The notes under the pieces were generated by a model. It was given only the letters and a program-made list of their open reading frames with translations, did no database searches and was not told the origin of the DNA. From the NCBI GenBank assembly GCA_044869805.1, contig JBIOXV010000129.1, positions 20,689 through 84,688 on the forward strand: a DNA stretch of 64,000 nt. The letters run 5' to 3'. Positions 61,901-64,000 of the stretch are shown here, piece after piece. Positions within the stretch are counted from its first letter, which is position 1, and each line of letters starts with the position of its first letter. The position numbers and the translations under genes were made by a program. Source of the stretch: CAWDVR01 sp044869805. GTDB lineage: Bacteria > Acidobacteriota > Thermoanaerobaculia > Multivoradales > SZUA-115.

Positions 61901-63635
61901 TGGTGCCCGAGACGTCCCACAACAGGGTCGGCGCCGGGAAGCCGGTTACGTTGTTGGCTGTGAAGGTCACCGGCTGGCACTGGAAGGCCGGGTTCGGCGA
62001 CACGCTGACACTCGCCACCGAAGGCGCCGGGTCCAGCACGTTCACGGTCTGCGTGTCGCTGTCGCTGCCGAAGCCGTTCGTGACCTGTAGCGTCACCGAC
62101 TTGGCGCCGACCGAGTTGAAGACCACGTCCTGCGGGTGCTGGGTGGCGGAAGAGGGCGGCGTCGCGTCCTGGAAAGTCCAGCTCCACGAGCCGGGGTTGC
62201 CCGACGAGGAATCCGTGAAGTCGACCTGCTGGCCCTGGTACACCGCGGCCGGCGTATAGCTGAAGGCCGCGGTGGGCGGGCCGCCGCTGGTCAGCTCGTG
62301 GACGTCGAAGATGCTGTAGCCCATGCGGTAGAAGTGCTGGCCGTTGAACTTTCCCATGCGCCCCATGGTCTCGTTGAAGCCCGTGGGGTTGGAACGGTAG
62401 TACCAGCCCCAGTAGCCGGTCAGCTCACCGCTGACCAGGTCCGGCGCGGGGGTGACGTCGGTGGGGTTCGACGGGCTGGTGACGTCGTAGAGCCACTCGT
62501 TCTGCAGACCGGCGCTGCAGCGGTTGTTGTTGCCAAGGTAGAGGAACCGGCGGCCGGCGCCCTCGGACATCGTGATGTAGAACTCGTCGGACTCGTTGGG
62601 GAGGTTCTTCGTCCACACCGGCGAGCCGAGGCTGGCGCAAGCGCCGCTGGCCATGCAGCTCACGTCGTAGATGCGCGCCTGCGAGGTCTGGTTGTTGACG
62701 TAGATGCGCAGCGCGAGGTAGTAGCTCGAGCCGCTTCGCCAGAGGGCGACGCCGTGCACGAAGTCGGTGAAGCCGGTGAAGGTGCTGAGCACGAGCTGCG
62801 GGTTGGTGGGCGTGCTGACGTTCCAGAGCTCGAGGCCCTTGCGCACGCCGCCGCCCGAGGCTGCGATCCAGAGCTGGGTTCCGGCCGAGTTGCCGACGCC
62901 GTCCACGTAGACGTACTGCGTGTTGGAGCCGATCCGTCCCCGGTAGACGCCGCAACTGACCGAGCCCGGCGACTCGTCCACGCAGGCGGGCGTCAGGCCC
63001 TGGGCCACGGAGAGGTCGTAGGCCAGGAGCCCGGCGTCGGTGGTGGCGACGAAAGCGTACTCGGTGCCGCCCACGCGGCCGGCGTAGACCTGGTTGGCGA
63101 TCTTGCTGCGGTCGGCGTAGCGCGCCGCCGGGCTGTTCTTGACGCTGGTATTGAAGACGTTGAGCCCACCGCCGCCGACCACCGCCACCGCCGCCACGTC
63201 GTCGTTGCCCGGCGGCGAATCGATGTCGCGGACCGGGTTGCCCTCGTGGGGGTCCGTGCGCCAGGAGAGGAAGCTGGCCGGGCCCGCCACGCCCTTGAAC
63301 ACCGGCGAAGGGCTGGCCAGGTCCCAGACCTGGATGCCGTGGGTGATGCCGACGAAGCCGAAGTTGTTCTCGATGTCGATCGACATCCAGCGCGGCCGCG
63401 TCTCGGAGGGCGGGGTCAGGTCGCTCATGTCCGTGTTGTCGCGGTCCGACGGTAGCTGGCCGACGTCGAGCGGCTTGAGGTCGCCCCAGACGGCCGCCGG
63501 GACGCCGAACGCCGGGGCGGCTCCGCTCGAGAAGGGACAGTTCTGCGCCGCTGCCGGCGGTACGACCACGAGGAGGCCGGCGAGCATGGGCAGGCTCACA
63601 CAGCATGACAATCGCGCGACGGTCTTCCGGGTCAT
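58917..63635 (-). CDS. Giant secreted PKD-repeat protein with N-terminal propeller-like region
   Basis: A 1572-residue exported protein. Signal peptide MTRKTVARLSCCVSLPMLAG is followed by cleavage near AAAQ. Residues about 80-440 look like an LVIVD/beta-propeller region (SIDIENNFGFVGITHGIQVWDL, VYAGRVGGTEYAFVATT). About five PKD/Ig-like domains follow, with WSFGDGASFP, WNFGDNTTGEGV and WTFGDNSSATGV turns. The last 400 residues (VILPWIAKTSG, TVGVLTFESS, GGFSVVMAVK) form a C-terminal domain seen on extracellular Acidobacteria-type proteins. The ATG at 63635 has GGAG upstream; ATG 63650 is also possible (1577 residues). It is probably a surface or matrix adhesin-like protein. Large enough to shape the cell envelope with the neighbouring glycan genes, but no link is shown. 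Confidence 0.85.
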   Translation of the reverse strand: MTRKTVARLSCCVSLPMLAGLLVVVPPAAAQNCPFSSGAAPAFGVPAAVWGDLKPLDVGQLPSDRDNTDMSDLTPPSETRPRWMSIDIENNFGFVGITHGIQVWDLASPSPVFKGVAGPASFLSWRTDPHEGNPVRDIDSPPGNDDVAAVAVVGGGGLNVFNTSVKNSPAARYADRSKIANQVYAGRVGGTEYAFVATTDAGLLAYDLSVAQGLTPACVDESPGSVSCGVYRGRIGSNTQYVYVDGVGNSAGTQLWIAASGGGVRKGLELWNVSTPTNPQLVLSTFTGFTDFVHGVALWRSGSSYYLALRIYVNNQTSQARIYDVSCMASGACASLGSPVWTKNLPNESDEFYITMSEGAGRRFLYLGNNNRCSAGLQNEWLYDVTSPSNPTDVTPAPDLVSGELTGYWGWYYRSNPTGFNETMGRMGKFNGQHFYRMGYSIFDVHELTSGGPPTAAFSYTPAAVYQGQQVDFTDSSSGNPGSWSWTFQDATPPSSATQHPQDVVFNSVGAKSVTLQVTNGFGSDSDTQTVNVLDPAPSVASVSVSPNPAFQCQPVTFTANNVTGFPAPTLLWDVSGTSGSVATGGNVNPFVWNTTGATPAGSYTGTVTASNGSGSDAATSPTLVVNALPTLPGAGTFTPTNDAFTGGTVQFHVNVPGATAWCWSFGDGASFPTGCSVSNPASFSTDPIAGPNPSHTYTAIGEKIVTVLIDNCVVPVPVVSAQLIIDITQVTPLVAEFAAEGIFCTGTGCFVNTNTPITFANSSSGDPDFYDYDWDGVSGYEDANHTAPVTTHTYTTAGTKIPTLRVRRGTEEDVFVHRQIVVSTGGGGGNNPSVTIAGPTSGTVGSPYTFNASASNCTPNASGWTWNVAGGTGSSTSSSIALTWSSAGTKTISVSNSGCSGASDTHSISISTGSGGGGGTLEAHFNFAPATPTPGQQVTFDGAPSTGSPTGYNWNFGDNTTGEGVTATHTYAQSGTYQVRLDVSKQSSSCPPLNVCFASITRAVVVSGPVVTASFSTDANCGAFECSALTGQAVAFTSASTNATTLAWTFGDNSSATGVNVSHTWSSPGSYQVVLTASDGQGGSAQATKLFNVTAPPIENKTVILPWIAKTSGAIVQSSDLYLMNPGTDPIEVEITYRKRGTPEAEPPLVTRTVAPKATFYAPDVLTELFDLDDAGGFLVLTALDVAVEPVVVSLNRTFQTNGKTYGQLVPGIGADALAELGRDSGGTQYLLGLFDTDERLTQIGLTNPNPEPATYRLRFVDTLGNIIATTPQPLSVAPWGQKQFQVQELRDEYGLVGREDYRVDVVQVSGGPLFAYAGVIRTGTEDPSFVEVSLPNLSRTYLVGATSTPGFNNALFVTDVVLSNPSTQVMQAAMTFRSLGVDSPELGPVNLTLLPNETQRIEDVIFDRFNLHDTVGVLTFESSGVGGLFPLIHGEVYQNSGPSARYGLFMPLRRDSEVAEVGQQLVLAGLRQQENEANTTLLLFNPGEDSAVCDIIYYGLNGQELGRIPDYVVSPGGMRQINPSRHPLPAAGVPGGFSVVMAVKAGKLMGGAQAVINQTNDPAYISAAVR

Positions 63636-63758
63636 CGAACGTAGCTCCATGAGTTGTCTACCGGTCCTTGGGAACGTGGCTCGGGTCGGCTCGCCGGGTT
63701 GAAGAGCTCCTCCGGAGCGGGCGTGCCCGCTGGTGCCTGGCTGGCCGCTCCAACCTAC

Positions 63759-63788
63759 CCCGCATGCATGGGGCCCGCATGCACGGGG
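63759..63788. repeat. Exact tandem of a 15-base site upstream of the PKD gene
   Basis: CCCGCATGCATGGGG (63759-63773) is followed directly by CCCGCATGCACGGGG (63774-63788), a single mismatch. Each unit is a near-dyad with a GCATGC core. It lies 124-153 bases before the start of the PKD gene and could be an operator; no other feature explains it. Confidence 0.55.
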
Positions 63789-63817
63789 AGCACGTTGCAG
63801 AGGCTGCCGGAGAGTAA

Positions 63818-63847
63818 CCGGGGGGCCTGGAAGCCCAGGCCCCCCGG
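63818..63847 (-). terminator. Strong intrinsic terminator-like hairpin
   Basis: Perfect 13-bp arms CCGGGGGGCCTGG (63818-63830) and CCAGGCCCCCCGG (63835-63847) with a 4-base loop, 26 bases after the stop at 63874 of the partial gene. It insulates that gene from the PKD protein gene. The remaining sequence in 63651-63873 shows no gene. Confidence 0.75.
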
Positions 63848-63873
63848 AGGTCAAACCGAAGCTATCGACTCCT

Positions 63874-64000
63874 CTAGCTGCAGCCAGCCGGGTCCGGTGC
63901 GCCGTCGCAGATCGGCAGCGAGATGTTGGTCGCCGTCGCCGGGTCGGTCACGTTGTCGAGCTGGATGGCGTCGAAGCCCACGCTGAAGCGGCCGTTGGCA
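63874..64000 (-). CDS. C-terminus of an unidentified protein (partial, runs off right edge)
   Basis: The final 41 codons of a minus-strand gene: it reads ANGRFSVGFDAIQLDN and then DPATATNISLPICDGAPDPA, ending GCS-stop at 63874. It is Asp/Thr-rich with two Cys, in keeping with a secreted protein like its neighbour, but too short to identify. A strong hairpin follows. Confidence 0.5.
   Translation of the reverse strand, partial: ANGRFSVGFDAIQLDNVTDPATATNISLPICDGAPDPAGCS

Overview
The window is GC-rich (roughly 70 % by eye), gene-dense bacterial chromosome. The best guess for the source is an Acidobacteriota lineage, perhaps Thermoanaerobaculia-like. The reasons are the large membrane-anchored winged-helix/TPR regulators, the secreted beta-propeller proteins ending in an 'FGDGFESGDTSAWS' type tail, the PKD and PEGA surface proteins, and the BlaI/M56 cassette. 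This is inference from gene style; there is no rRNA or phylogenetic marker here. I saw no tRNA, rRNA, CRISPR array, insertion sequence or prophage. No gap between genes exceeds about 250 bases.

Layout. 1-2347: a toxin-antitoxin zone, with an in-frame PIN nuclease/DEAD-box helicase fusion cut by the left edge and a vapBC pair on the minus strand. 2379-7424: an ABC exporter, a TerB-like protein and 2-oxoglutarate dehydrogenase E1. 7557-12658: a plus-strand operon for a solute-binding-protein ABC importer plus an MFS transporter. 12702-13760: a second vapBC-type pair and a small VOC protein. 13795-25686: two 'regulator + secreted beta-propeller' modules flanking a BlaI-M56 signalling operon. 25719-37123: a long minus-strand run. 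It holds an aromatic-CoA/beta-oxidation-like set (flavin monooxygenase, old yellow enzyme, acyl-CoA dehydrogenase, enoyl-CoA hydratase, RidA, SDR, creatininase-like) and then a TlpA-like thioredoxin, NAPRT and a methyltransferase. 37200-44394: ogt, a PEGA protein, a glycosyltransferase, an ECF sigma/anti-sigma/YbjQ operon, an S9 peptidase and a nucleotidyltransferase-fold protein. 44403-58791: a cell-surface glycan cluster of six glycosyltransferase genes, one of them fused to a PIG-L deacetylase, with a sulfatase-fold hydrolase, GNAT, 2OG oxygenase, radical SAM and Wzt-like ABC ATPase. 58917-64000: a giant secreted PKD protein and the end of another gene.

How it fits together. Many genes overlap by 1-4 bases (ATGA, GTGA, TTGA), which argues for translational coupling inside the importer, BlaI, catabolic, sigma-factor and glycan operons. 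The most system-like pattern is the repeated pairing of a membrane-anchored winged-helix/TPR regulator with a downstream secreted beta-propeller protein carrying the common C-terminal tail. In one module the propeller gene is duplicated together with the last codons of the regulator, and both copies keep a perfect 10-bp inverted repeat ending one base before the start codon. Other points of interest are the PIN-DEAD fusion, two ~120-bp palindromic repeats sharing a centre, and the split monooxygenase/old-yellow-enzyme cluster with RidA.
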